A stretch of 64,000 nt of DNA from contig QRDG01000823.1 in assembly GCA_012064385.1 (NCBI GenBank), positions 414,846 through 478,845 of the forward strand. Reading direction: 5' to 3'. The notes below the pieces were generated by a model. That model did not search any database. It worked only from the letters and a program-made list of their open reading frames with translations, and was not told the origin of the DNA. Shown in pieces: positions 53,862 through 64,000 of this stretch (positions are counted from its first letter, which is position 1; every line of letters begins with the position of its first letter). The position numbers were made by a program, and so were the translations under genes. This DNA comes from Puccinellia tenuiflora. Its lineage: Eukaryota > Streptophyta > Magnoliopsida > Poales > Poaceae.

Positions 53862-54014
53862 GAATGTAATACGAGTCCTATGTGGTATGGTATAGTATAC
53901 CAACCACATACGGACTCCTCCTTGTATACGCCACGGCAGGGGCTTTTCCTGCCTCTTATAAACACGTAACCGAGCCCAGGGAGAGGGCATCGTTCCACAA
54001 TAGGAACGTTCACA
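53856..54014 (+). repeat. 3' LTR of the Copia element
   Basis: 159 bp, preceded by the polypurine tract 'taaggggggc'. It differs from the 5' LTR in the ggtatagtatacc palindrome and in the terminal 25 bp. Confidence 0.92.
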
Positions 54015-55083
54015 TCGACGAGATCTCGCCGCCGCCGTCTTCCAGCAGCCCCGACACGCTGGAGACGCTCATCCAGCACGACGCCCACGTCGCCGCCGCA
54101 AACGCCGTCGCGACGCCACAGCCCACGAAGAGGCGGGCGGACGTGGGCGTGATCTCAGGCGGGCGGATGCGCGCGTCGGCGGTGCTGATGCAGCTCATCT
54201 CCTGCGGCTCCATCCCCGCTCATGTCCGTCGTAGGTGTGGACGCGGGCATGGAGCGGGTGTACTTCAGCGGGAGCCTCGTGGAGACCAAGAGGACGGCAG
54301 CCGGCGAGGACCGTGCCGGCATCGGCGGCGAGCTGGGCGCGCTCAAGAGGTCGTCGTCGTACAATGCCGACAGGTAACATTACTCTCCTGGTACTCATCC
54401 TAGAAGATCTCATCATGCAGTAGTCTAGAACAGAGTGATCGAATCGTAATTCAGAAAAATTTGCGCTTTATGCTCACACTGAAAAGCTATTTTCTTGATG
54501 ATCGAGTTCACAACAATTGTCGCTGACTCGATCGCTGTCACCAGTGCTGCTAGATGCTACTCGATCCCCAACAGATCGATCTAGCAGCAACTTTTTCTGA
54601 ATGATTCCTTTCTTCCATCTCTCTGAATATACAACCACGTGCTGCGGTGCTGCTACTCTGTTTCCACGCTATGCTCAGCTCTGTTCTCTGCTCTGCGCCA
54701 CAATTCCTCTGTGATGCACAGTGACTCACTTGACAGTGCACATTCAGTCAGTCAGTGGAGTCATTCCTGGAGATTGCGTTGCCGGATCGACACACATGCG
54801 TCACCAAATCTGACTAGCTAGCTTCTGTTTATTTCAAGATTCTTTCTTTGTTTCTGATGTTCGAAGTGTTTGCACGTGCAGGGCAAGGGATATGAACATG
54901 ATGAGCGCTAGTGCTGCTGCCAGTTGCGGTAAGCTTGAGCTTGCGGCGGAGGAGGTGGACGGCGTCCGCGCCCGGTGCATCCCTGCAGCTCGGAAACCCA
55001 GCAGCAGCAACAGGCTACCATCCAGCCACGTCCACGTTAGCGGCGGCAGGCAGGGCGACCAAACAAACTGCTGCACTGACTGA

Positions 55084-56439
55084 AGAAAACTAATCGGAAC
55101 CCATTGCAGGGTTTGACTTCGTGGCTGTTACTTCAAAAGTTGCGTCGCATCTATCCCTTTGTTTACCTGTGAAAAAAAAAAACACAACACTAATCCTAGA
55201 TGCTAACTTCAACACAAAATAAGGGCTGCCAACATTGCACAAAATACAATCATCTACAACTTTTGATCTACAAAACCAAATAGCATGATTATTTCTTCTA
55301 TGGGCGATGAATTAAATTATCTTTCTAATTTCACTAGTCTCATGATGGTTTCACAAGTAGAGAATAATTCATGAATTGTTTGTTTATTCTTGAATGTATG
55401 GACACTTTTGTAAATGGGACTCTGATTGAGAATTCCATGCAAAATCTACACCAAGAGGAATACCTTGCAGAGCCAGATAATCACCCACTTTGACCATGCT
55501 TAACCCATATTTTGGATATCCCGGGTATGTTCTTCGGGTGTCTTGTATTCCAAGTCCGTAAGCCACCTTGGATCTCAACTGGACTCCATCTCGATGCTTG
55601 GCCCACCCTATGTCTGTGCGTCGGCTTTTTCCTCCAAAAGGTCCGAGATTCTTAATATGTTTTATAATTTCTATAGTATTTTGGAAGAGTGATAGCTCAA
55701 GTCTTTGATTTGGACAAAACATATTTTTGTGACTCAAGCTTGAATTCTTAAACATGACAATGTGTGGTTTTGCATAAATGGGTTCTTATTTTAAGTTAGA
55801 ATAATATACGCAAAATGATAGATTTCATATTTCTACTATTTTTAAAAACTATGGGAAAAGGTAGTTAAATATTTTGTAAGTTACATTTTTTGGTAGAAAC
55901 TATGTAAAATGAAATATAGAAAACAAAAATGATTTTAATAATTTATTATTATGAAAAGTTTTATCCTTTTGTCGAGAATAGGGTTTTGGCAAGTGAATCG
56001 GTTTTTTCCAAAATAATGTTTAATGATTTGTCTGTGTGGTGTTCCTCACATGGCATAATAAGTCGATAGATGTCTTAGACTAAAGGGTTGCTTCACTTAG
56101 ATGTAAGTAAACATAAAACTATAGTGTATATGATGATTCTCTATGTATTAAGGTGTCCAAAATTGGAAATTCTAGAGTGTACAAGGTGTCCCCGGGATTT
56201 GTTTTTCTTGAATCTCTTGGTAGGATGTTAAGGAAAAATGCGGGACGAGCATGGCACATAGGCTAGACGGTGAGGTCATGCAACATGTGCAGGAAGTAAA
56301 AGGATGCCAAGTGACCCTTTTCTGGATGATCCGTGGAAAAATACAATCATACATTTTTTTCTCTCCCATGACATGCACTTAGAGTAGAACGCCGCCAGTG
56401 GCCGTAGGTCAGTGCAGAATGTACCATGCGTCGCCCAGG
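55084..56439. other. 3' flank of SOSEKI pseudogene copy 2
   Basis: No gene. 55280-56060 is similar to 57700-58480 downstream of copy 3 ('cactagtctcatgat', 'caagtagagaat', 'ttattcttgaatgt'), and 56100-56195 is similar to 48060-48160. The two degenerate copies therefore sit in adjacent copies of one larger block. Confidence 0.65.
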
Positions 56440-57150
56440 CCGGACTTCGGAGTGCTTCAGCGGGAGCCTCGTGGAGACCGAGAGGACACCGTCCTCGTGG
56501 ATTATCGCATTGTGTAGTAGTGGACATACCCATTGGGGACAATTCAGAAGAAAAAAATTGAGCTGACATAGCCTCACACTGAAAAGCTTACTTCCGTCAT
56601 CGAATTCACGATAATTGTCGCTAACTCGCTGTCATCGGTGCTGCTAGATGCTACTCGATCCCCAATGGGTGTTTGCCACAAGAGGAGATCGATCTAGTAG
56701 CAAATTTTCTGAATGATTCCTTTTTCCATCTCTCTGAATTAATAAAACCACGTGCTGCTACTCTGTTTTCATGCTATGCTCTCTGCTCCGCGCCACAATT
56801 CCTCTGTGATGCACAGGACAGTGCACATTCACAGTCACAAGACAACTTGCATGCATCACCAAATCTGACAAGCTAACTTCTGTTTTTAGTTTAAGATTCT
56901 TTCTTTCCCTCTTGTACTTACTGACGATTCAAGTGTTTGAACGTGCAGGGCAAGGGACATGAACATGATGAACAGTACTGCTAGTGGTTGCAGTAAGCTT
57001 GAGCTTGCGGCGGAGGAGGTCGACGGCGTCCGGGCCCGATGCATCCCTGCATCCCTGCAGCTCGGAAACCCATTCAGCCGCAACAAGCGGCGGCAGGGGC
57101 GGCAACCAATCGGAACCAACTACTGCAGTGAAGAAACTAATCGGAATGAA
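56440..57150 (+). pseudogene. SOSEKI pseudogene copy 3 (exon 2 tail, intron 2, exon 3)
   Basis: 56446-56495 matches the end of exon 2 ('gtgcttcagcgggagcctcg'). 56565-56945 matches intron 2 of the other copies. Exon 3 starts at about 56950 after 'gaacgtgcag' and reads 'MNMMNSTASGCSKLELAAEE', 'VDGVRARCIP', then diverges ('FSRNKRRQGRQP'). The DIX-like domain and exon 1 are missing. It is more decayed than copy 2 and carries an in-exon duplication of 'gcatccct'. Confidence 0.85.
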
Positions 57151-57471
57151 TTCCAGGGAAGAAGGAACAGTGCTGCCAGGAGCAGAGAGGACAATGATTC
57201 GTTCGATACCTAGCAGGCTCGTTGACTCTTAGCAACTAGTAAAAGTGTGTGAAGATAGAAATTGTCAATCTCAAGCTTGCTTGGAGAGTTGGAGGTGAAT
57301 GGGTAATGCGTATGGCATTTTTCTGAATCATGTGTGTCTGAACTGAGCATGAATGAACGCACGCACGTGCTTGCAGCGTTTGACTCGAGGCTGTTATTTG
57401 AAAAGTTGCGTCGCATACATCCCTTTTGTCTTTCTGTGAAAAAACACACAATTAATCCTAGACGCTAACTT

Positions 57472-57510
<39 letters not shown>

Positions 57511-58536
57511 GGCTTGAAAAATATATTTGAAACTAACCCTTTTACATAGCGTCTTCGCGCTAAACACTACAACATCACGCCAAGCACTAGGTTGCTATAA
57601 TGTTCCTATCTGGTATAATCCGGGTCCATGTGTAATACCATAGCATCCTAGTCCGGAGCGTTATGTCCTAAACATAGAAATTCAAACGTCTGCAACGTTT
57701 GGTCTACAAATCAAATGATATTATTGTTTTTTTATGAGTGAAAATTTAGATTACTTTTTTTCTAATGCCACTAGTCTCATGATAGTTGGACAAGTAGAGA
57801 ATATTTCGTGAATTATTTGCTTATGTTTATTTATTCTTGAATGTTTGTAAACGGCAGTGTGAATGAGTTCCATGCAAAATCTCGACCAAGAGGAGTAAAT
57901 GGCCAAGATTCTATGTATTTGTCACCCTAGGACTTATTTTCCTCAGTGGCCAGGATTCTATGAGCCCCACTTTATTCTCTACGTCGGCATTTTACTCAGT
58001 GATGGTCGGGATTCTATGTATTTATCACTCTAGGACTTATTTTAGAATTTTTGTAGTATTTTGAAGAGTGATAGATCAAGTCTCTGATATGGACAAAACC
58101 TAATTTTATGACTCAAGCTTCAATTCTTGAACATGACACAGTAAGGTCTGTGCATAAATGGGTTCTAAATATTAAAATACACGTTGGCTGAGTTTCGCAA
58201 AAAAAAAAAAAAACTAGCTGTGAAATATACACAAAATGATAGATTTCCTATTTCTAGTTTTCAAATAACTATAAGAAAAAGGTAGTTAAATATTTTCATA
58301 TGTAAGATGCAATATAGAAATAAAAAATGATTTTCAATAATTTATTACTATGATTTTTTTAATCTGTTCTCAAGAATAGGTTTTTGGCGAGTAAATGGGT
58401 TCAGCCAAAATAATGTTTAATAATTTATTTTGTGGGTTTCCTCACATGGCATGATAAGTATTACATCTTAGTACACTTGTTGGAAATTTTGCATATGAAA
58501 TTTTCAGATACAAAGAAACTCCAAATAAATCAAACA
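57151..58536. other. 3' flank of SOSEKI pseudogene copy 3
   Basis: Shares the downstream block of the other copies (57325-57420, 57700-58480). An uninterrupted A run of 36 nt lies at 57473-57508, where copy 2 has 'ttcaacacaaaat'. It may mark a retroposed tail or simple-repeat growth. No gene. Confidence 0.6.
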
Positions 58537-60986
58537 GCATAAGCAAAATATAAATATAACTCACCATTCTCCTCCGCACAATGAAAATCTGAGAAATCAG
58601 CTCAAACGTTGGTTAGTGGTGAAACAAAGGAGAAAAGGAATGTACTCGTTCCTCTAAAATCAGCCGCTCTCACAAGTCTAAAAGCCTTGCTTGACATAGC
58701 GGACTGATGGGCTTTTGAGCTATGGAATTGTTGACGGAAATATGCATCTCTCGAAATTGTTTTTTACTCTATTTTTCAAAATAAAAAATCTCCAGCACAT
58801 GACTAATCCCTACTTCCCTCTGCGAAGGGCCTCTCTTTTATTTATTGTTGCATCAGTTTACCCACTTACTCTATCATCCACAAGCAAACTTACAGTGTTG
58901 ATCTATGATGTTAGCGAGTATGATATCTACATTGTGTCTTTTATGTCTCATGACAGTTGTTTGTTTTTCTTATGTCAGTTCTAACTCTTCTATCACAAGA
59001 ATACAGCCTCGATGATTTACAACTCGTGGAAATATGACTTGATGGTTGAAGTATTTAAATGGAACTTTCTGGAAATATGGGCTGACAAGTATAATTGTTT
59101 CTTAAGCGAAGTCTCAGTTTGTCATTGCTTAATAAGTTTCTGTTTTACTTCACCTTAACATGTTATAGTTACATTACTTGTCTTCGAGAAGCTTTATGAG
59201 AGAAATGTTCCTGTTTAAAATGTATTTGTGTTTGGTGAGTAAATACTGATGCTTCATGTTTGTATTCTTTATTTATCGACACTTCATTCCATAAACCTGT
59301 GGTCATGTTTACTGAGCTCAGTTTTCGCTTGTGGACAAGCGGAGTCTAACCTTGGGGAGTTGATATGTCCATTTTGCATCACTATTTTACATCATAAATT
59401 ATCTTTATTCATCGATATATTTCATATTATGATGCAATACTTATGTTATTTTACCTTATTTTGCATGTTTTGTAATTATTGGGGATGCATCTGCTGGAGC
59501 CCGGAATTAGCTGGAAAAGTACCTGTCAAGATACCTGACTTCGGAAGCCCCAACAATTACCAAAAAGATGGGCCAGAGGGGAGCCTCCAGGAGCTGGGCG
59601 GGTGCCCACCGCGGCCCCACCTCTGGCCGCGGCTGGGGGCGGTCCCTGCCCCCTGGGACCCTCCTCCGGCTCCCCTTTGGCGTGCTACTACCCCTTGACC
59701 TAAAAACATTGGGGGCATCGATGAATAATTTTTTCCGCCGCCTCCACGAGGCGGAAACCAGACAGAGAGAAGAAGAGCTCCGGCAGGGAGAAAGCTGCCG
59801 GGGAATTTCCCTCCCGGAGGGGGAATCACCGCCATCGTCATCGCCATCACGCCGGGCATCATCGGGATCGTCATCAACATCATCTCCACCATCAGGACCA
59901 TCATCATCGCCGCCATCCCATCTCATCTTGCTGTAGCAATTGTCATTGTGTTGTTACTAGTTCATTGTAATCATATCCCGGGTGTTGATTACCACTTGTA
60001 GTTGATGCTTGAGAGTTTTATTTGTGAATTATCATTACCATCAGATTGTTACCCATATTCATATCCCCTCTGATCATGATCTACACGATGTCTTGTGAGT
60101 AGTTCATTTGGTTCTTGAGGACATGGGGAAAGCCTAGTTGCTAGTAATTACATAATGTTGAGTAATATTTAATGGTTTGATATGTTGTGGTATTATTCGT
60201 CTAGTGGTATCGTGTGAATGTCGACTACATGATACTTCACCTTTCAAAGGGCCTAGGGGAATGCATGGTGTATTTAGTTTGCCTATGGTAGGGTTGCAGG
60301 AGTGACAGAAACCTAAACCCCAATTCGCGAACTAGTGCACTAGGGAGTGTAGGATCTCGGAGTTTAAGGTTGTGGTTAGGTTTTTATCTTAATTACTTTC
60401 TTGTAGTTGCGGATGCTTGCAAGGGGTTTAATCACAAGTATGTGTTTGTCCAAGTAAGGGCGGTGCATTAGCATAGGTTCACCCACACAGCACTTTATCT
60501 AAACATTGAAGATTAATCAGTGGCGTGTAAAGAAAATGGCTAGGCAGAAATTTCCATGTGTCCTCGAGAACGTTTTAATCATCATAAGTAATACAACCGG
60601 CCTGTCCTTTGAGCTTAAATGGATTGAGCTATTTGCTGACAGAAACCTAAACCCCAATTCGCGAACTAGTGCACTAGGGAGTGTAGGATCTCGGAGTTTA
60701 AGGCTGTGGTTAGGTTTTTATCTTAATTACTTTCTTGTAGTTGCGGATGCTTGCAAGGGGTTTAATCACAAGTATGTATTTGTCCAAGTAAGGGAGGTGC
60801 ATTAGCATAGGTTCACCCACACAGCACTTTATCTAAACATTGAAGATTAATCAACGGCGTGTAAAGAAAATGGATAGGCAGAAATTTCCATGTGTCCTCG
60901 AGAACGTTTTAATCATCATAAGTAATACAACCGGCCTGTCCTTTGAGCTTAAATGGATTGAGCTATTTGCTACAATTATTGTAGCA
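58537..60986 (+). mobile_element. 3' end of an LTR retrotransposon, plus orientation
   Basis: 58537-59360 is non-coding internal DNA. 'cttggggag' at 59351-59359 is the polypurine tract. The LTR starts TGATATGTCCATTTTGC at 59361 and runs to about 60984, where it is cut. It matches, inverted, 62432-60987 and the fragment at 1457-2525. 60303-60970 is an internal tandem duplication. No gag or pol lies in the window. From memory it resembles an abundant Triticeae LTR starting TGATACGTCCATTTTGCATC. Confidence 0.78.
60303..60970 (+). repeat. 334-bp tandem duplication in the LTR
   Basis: 60303-60636 and 60637-60970 are adjacent copies starting 'tgacagaaacctaaacccc' and ending 'gagctatttgc'. They differ at only a handful of positions. 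The related LTR at 60987-62432 has one copy. Confidence 0.93.
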
Positions 60987-63900
60987 TGATGACCTCCAAG
61001 TATAGGGGGTCTATCGTAGTCCTTTCGATAAGTAAGAGTGTCGAACCCAACAAGGAGCAGAAGGTGTTGACAAGTGGATTTCAGCAAGGTTTCACTGCAA
61101 GCACTAAAAGAGAAATGTTTTTGGAGTTTTGATATAAAGAACAAATAAAGAACAAGTAAATAAAAGAGTACTACAATAATTGCAGCAAATAGCCCAATCC
61201 TTTTAAGCTCAAAGGACAGGCCAGTTGTATTACTTATGATGATTAAAACGTTCTCGAGGACACATGGGAATTTCTGCCTAGTCAATTTCATTACACACCG
61301 CTGATTAATCTTCAATATTTTGATAGAGTGTTGTGTGGGTGAACCTATGCTAATGCATCGCCCTTACTTGGACAAACACATACTTGTGATTAAACCCCTT
61401 GCAAGCATCCGCAACTACAAGAAAGTAATTAAGATAAAATCTAACCACAGCCTTAAACTCCGAGATCCTACACTCCCTAGTGCACTAGTTCACAAATTGG
61501 GGTTTAGGTTTCTGTCACTCCTGCAACCCTACCATAAGCAAACCACAAGAGGAATAACACCACAACATATATCAAACCATTAAATATTACTCAACATTAT
61601 GCAATTACTAGCAACTAGGCTTTCCCCATGTCCTCAAGAACCAAACGAACTACTCACAAGACATCATATAGATCATGATCAGAGGTGATATGAATATGGG
61701 TAACAATCTGATTGTAAAGATAATTCACCGATAAAACTCTCAAGCATCAACTACAAGTGGTAATCAACACCCGGGATACGATTCCAATGAACTAATAACA
61801 ACACAATGACAATTGCTACAGCGAGATGAGATGGGATGGTGGCGGTGATGATGGTGCCGATGGTGGAAATGATGCTGATGATGATCCTGATGATGCCCGG
61901 CGTGATGGCGATGACGATGGTGGTGATTCCCCCCTCCGGGAGGGAAATTCCCTGGCAGATTTCTCCCTGCCGGAGCTCTTCTTCTCTGTCTGGTTTCCGC
62001 CTCGTCGAGGTGGCGGAAAAATTATTCTTCGATACCCCGATGATTTTAGTTCAAAGGACAATAGTACGCCGAAGGAGAGCCGGAAGGGGGCCACAGGGAA
62101 CAGGGGCGGACCCCACCCACGGCTAGGGGTGGGCCCGCGGCTGCAGGTCGCCCCTGCCCCCTGGAGATCCTCTCCGTGCCCCCTTTCGGCTCTGTGACTT
62201 AATTTCCAAAATATTCGCTTCCAAAATTTCCTGGAGTTTTCTGAGCTTCGGGCGTCAGGTATCATGACAGGTGCTTTTCCAGCTGATTTCCTGCTCCGGC
62301 AGATGCATCCCCAATAATTGCCAAACATGCAAAATGAGGTAGAATAACATAAGTATTGCATCATAATATGAAATATATCGATGAATAAAGATAAATTATG
62401 GTGTAAAATAGTGATGCAAAATGGACGTATCAACTCCCCCAAGCTTAGACTCTGCTTGCCCCAAGCGAAAACTGATCTCGATAAACATGACCACAGGTTT
62501 ATGGAGTGAATTGTCGATAAATAAAGAATACGAACATGAAGCATCAGTATTTTTTCACTAAACATAAATACATTTTAAACAGCAACATTTCTTTCATAAA
62601 GCTTCTCGAAGACAAGTAATGTAACTGTAACATGTTAAGGTGAAATAAGACAGAAACTTATTAAGCAATGACAAACCGAGACTCTGCTTAAAAAACAATT
62701 ATACTTATCAGCCCATATTTCAAGAAAGATTCATTTAAATGCTTCAACCATCAAGTCATCCTCCCACGAGTTGCAAATCGTCAAAGCTGTATCCTTATAA
62801 TAGAAGAGTTAGAACTAACATAAGAAAAATGAACAACTATCATGAGACATAAAAGACATAATGTAGATATCATAATTGCTAACATCATAATTCAACACTG
62901 TAGGTTTGCTTGTAGAAGATAGAGGAAGTGGGTAAACTGACTCAACAATAAATAAAAGAGAGGCCCTTCGCAGAGGGATGCATGGATTAGTCATGTGCTA
63001 GAGCTTTTTAATTTTTAAAACAGAAATAAAACAATTTTGAGGAATGCATGCTTTCATCAACGACTTCACAACAGAGAAGCTATCTAGTCCCTCATAACAA
63101 GCAAGGCTTTTTAGACTTGTGAGAGCAGCTGGTTTTAGAGGAACGAGTACGTTCCTCTTTCTCCTTGGTTTCACCACTGTCCAATGTTTGGGCTGATTTC
63201 TCAGTTTTTCATTGCGCGGAGGAGAATGGTGAGTTATATTTATATTTTGCTTAAGCTGCTCTCGGGGTCGATTCAAGTGCAGACGTAATCCATCGACACC
63301 GGGTGAAAAGGGGGGAAATGACCTTGCTCGTCACAAGTTATATCTAGCTCTCCACTGCTCCCTCGTGAGCTTAAAAACAGAGGCACAAAAAGGAGTATTT
63401 TGAATGTTTAAAGGTAGCACATGACAAATTTACTTGGAATGGTAGGAAATACCATGCATAGGTAGATATGGTGGACACTCATGGTAGGTAATTTGGCTAA
63501 GGGATTGGATGCACGAATGAACAGTACACTCAGTACAAGGCTTTAGGCTAGAAAAGGCTTTATAGCAAACATACAGTGTTGAGAGATGTAAACCAAATAT
63601 GTTATCTATAACAATATGCCAAACATGCAACATAAAGCTTATCATCACTGTCAGAAATAAATCTAATACAAAAGTGTGCGAGCTAGAGGGTTCACAAGCA
63701 TGTAAGACATAAAGGATAGTATATTTGCAATTAAATTCTTCTTCTCTACTCAAGCACTAAAGTAATTATTGCAATTTACACGAAGTCATGCTTGCCAACA
63801 CTGAATAAACTTCTACCCAAACACCCAATGTCAAATCATCACTTACCACAAGATCAGCAGATGAGAGAGATTGCCATAATAAAATATAAAGTGCAGAAGA

Positions 63901-64000
63901 ATAGAAAGATACTTCTCATTTATATTCCATTATAGAAAACCACACACCAACGGATACAAAGGACTCACAAGGAGTGACAAGACACATTGCATAACCATAC
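60987..64000 (-). mobile_element. LTR retrotransposon 3' end, minus orientation, running off the window
   Basis: The LTR is 60987-62432 (1446 bp; TGATACGTCC on the minus strand at 62432, TGATGACCTCC on the plus strand at 60987). The polypurine tract, read as 'aactccccc' on the plus strand, is at 62432-62439. 62440-64000 is internal DNA without recognisable coding; 62433-63252 mirrors 59360-58537. This element appears to have inserted into the LTR to its left, since its terminus is intact and the left LTR is cut at that point. Confidence 0.78.

Larger units (their letters stand above)
49179..54014 (+). mobile_element. Short-LTR Copia retrotransposon (about 4.8 kb) inside the SOSEKI pseudogene
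   Basis: LTRs 49179-49334 (156 bp) and 53856-54014 (159 bp), both TGTTAGGAATG...CACA, are flanked by TCGAC duplications (49174-49178 and 54015-54019). Removing the element restores the exon text ...gggcatcgac|gagatctcgcc. Primer-binding site TGGTACCAGAGCC at 49335; polypurine tract near 53846-53855. Gag, protease, integrase, RT and RNase H are all recognisable in Copia order but broken. The two LTRs differ at roughly a dozen sites, so the insertion is not recent. Length and very short LTRs fit the Ale/Retrofit-type group, by inference. Confidence 0.95.
48785..55083 (+). pseudogene. SOSEKI pseudogene copy 2, split by a Copia element
   Basis: Homology begins at GTGCTGGACCGG, within two bases of the exon 2 start of the intact gene; exon 1 is absent. 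Exon 2 parts are 48785-49178 and 54020-54373, separated by the retrotransposon. Exon 3 is 54882-55083. The DIX-like segment ('RSYRNGYVWHNLTADDPVHP') is well kept, but deletions after 'VLKGSELLLLP' and before 'FDLGEY' shift the frame to a stop at 49010. A deletion of about 70 bp removes the glycine/serine stretch near 54225, and exon 3 ends in a shifted frame ('NCCTD'). It cannot make a SOSEKI protein. Intron 2 and the 3' flank resemble those of the intact gene. Confidence 0.9.

Overview
The window is plant nuclear DNA, almost certainly from a pooid grass (wheat, barley, rye, oat or ryegrass type). The main evidence is a BARE/WIS/Angela-like Copia LTR that begins TGTTGGGAATATGCCCTAG, large Sirevirus-type Copia elements, CACTA elements with CACTAnnAGG ends, PIF/Harbinger and hAT elements, and a GC-rich grass SOSEKI (DUF966) gene. 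The species cannot be named from the sequence alone. Only one convincing intact host protein gene is present. Most of the rest is nested transposons, pseudogenes and degenerate intergenic DNA.

Left part (1-5254): a broken LINE-type reverse-transcriptase tail on the minus strand; a Mutator-like element at about 1003-3108 that holds a partial LTR flanked by a 210-bp direct duplication; and a non-autonomous CACTA element (3284-4906, TSD TTG).

Nest (5255-32176): an outer PIF/Harbinger-like element (TSD TTA) contains a solo LTR (5694-7103, TSD CGCGC) and a BARE-like Copia element (7135-31190, TSD CGTGG). The BARE-like element contains a composite Sirevirus-like element (9491-22309, arranged LTR-internal-LTR-partial internal). 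Its 3' LTR contains a second CACTA element (26716-30592, TSD TAT). Both Copia elements keep gag but have no visible pol. The second CACTA element carries the most striking feature of the window: a tandem array of about 88-nt hairpins (28229-29660). Each has a 22-26-nt near-perfect duplex, the stem sequence differs between hairpin types, and two compensatory base-pair changes separate duplicated units. It looks like a transposon-borne polycistronic microRNA or siRNA precursor, comparable in principle with rice miR820 in CACTA elements.

Middle (32180-42290): a LINE-type fragment between 42-bp direct repeats, three tiny A-tailed retroposition scars, a Harbinger MITE, several diverged copies of promoter-like modules, and a hAT element (TSD CACCTCAC) just upstream of the gene.

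Gene cluster (42293-57213): one intact three-exon SOSEKI gene (443 residues), then two degenerate downstream copies. The first is split by a Copia element of about 4.8 kb (TSD TCGAC). The two copies share flanking DNA, so they come from a further tandem duplication.

Right end (58537-64000): two related LTR retrotransposon 3' ends meet tail to tail and form an inverted repeat with arms of about 2.3 kb. One arm carries a 334-bp tandem duplication.
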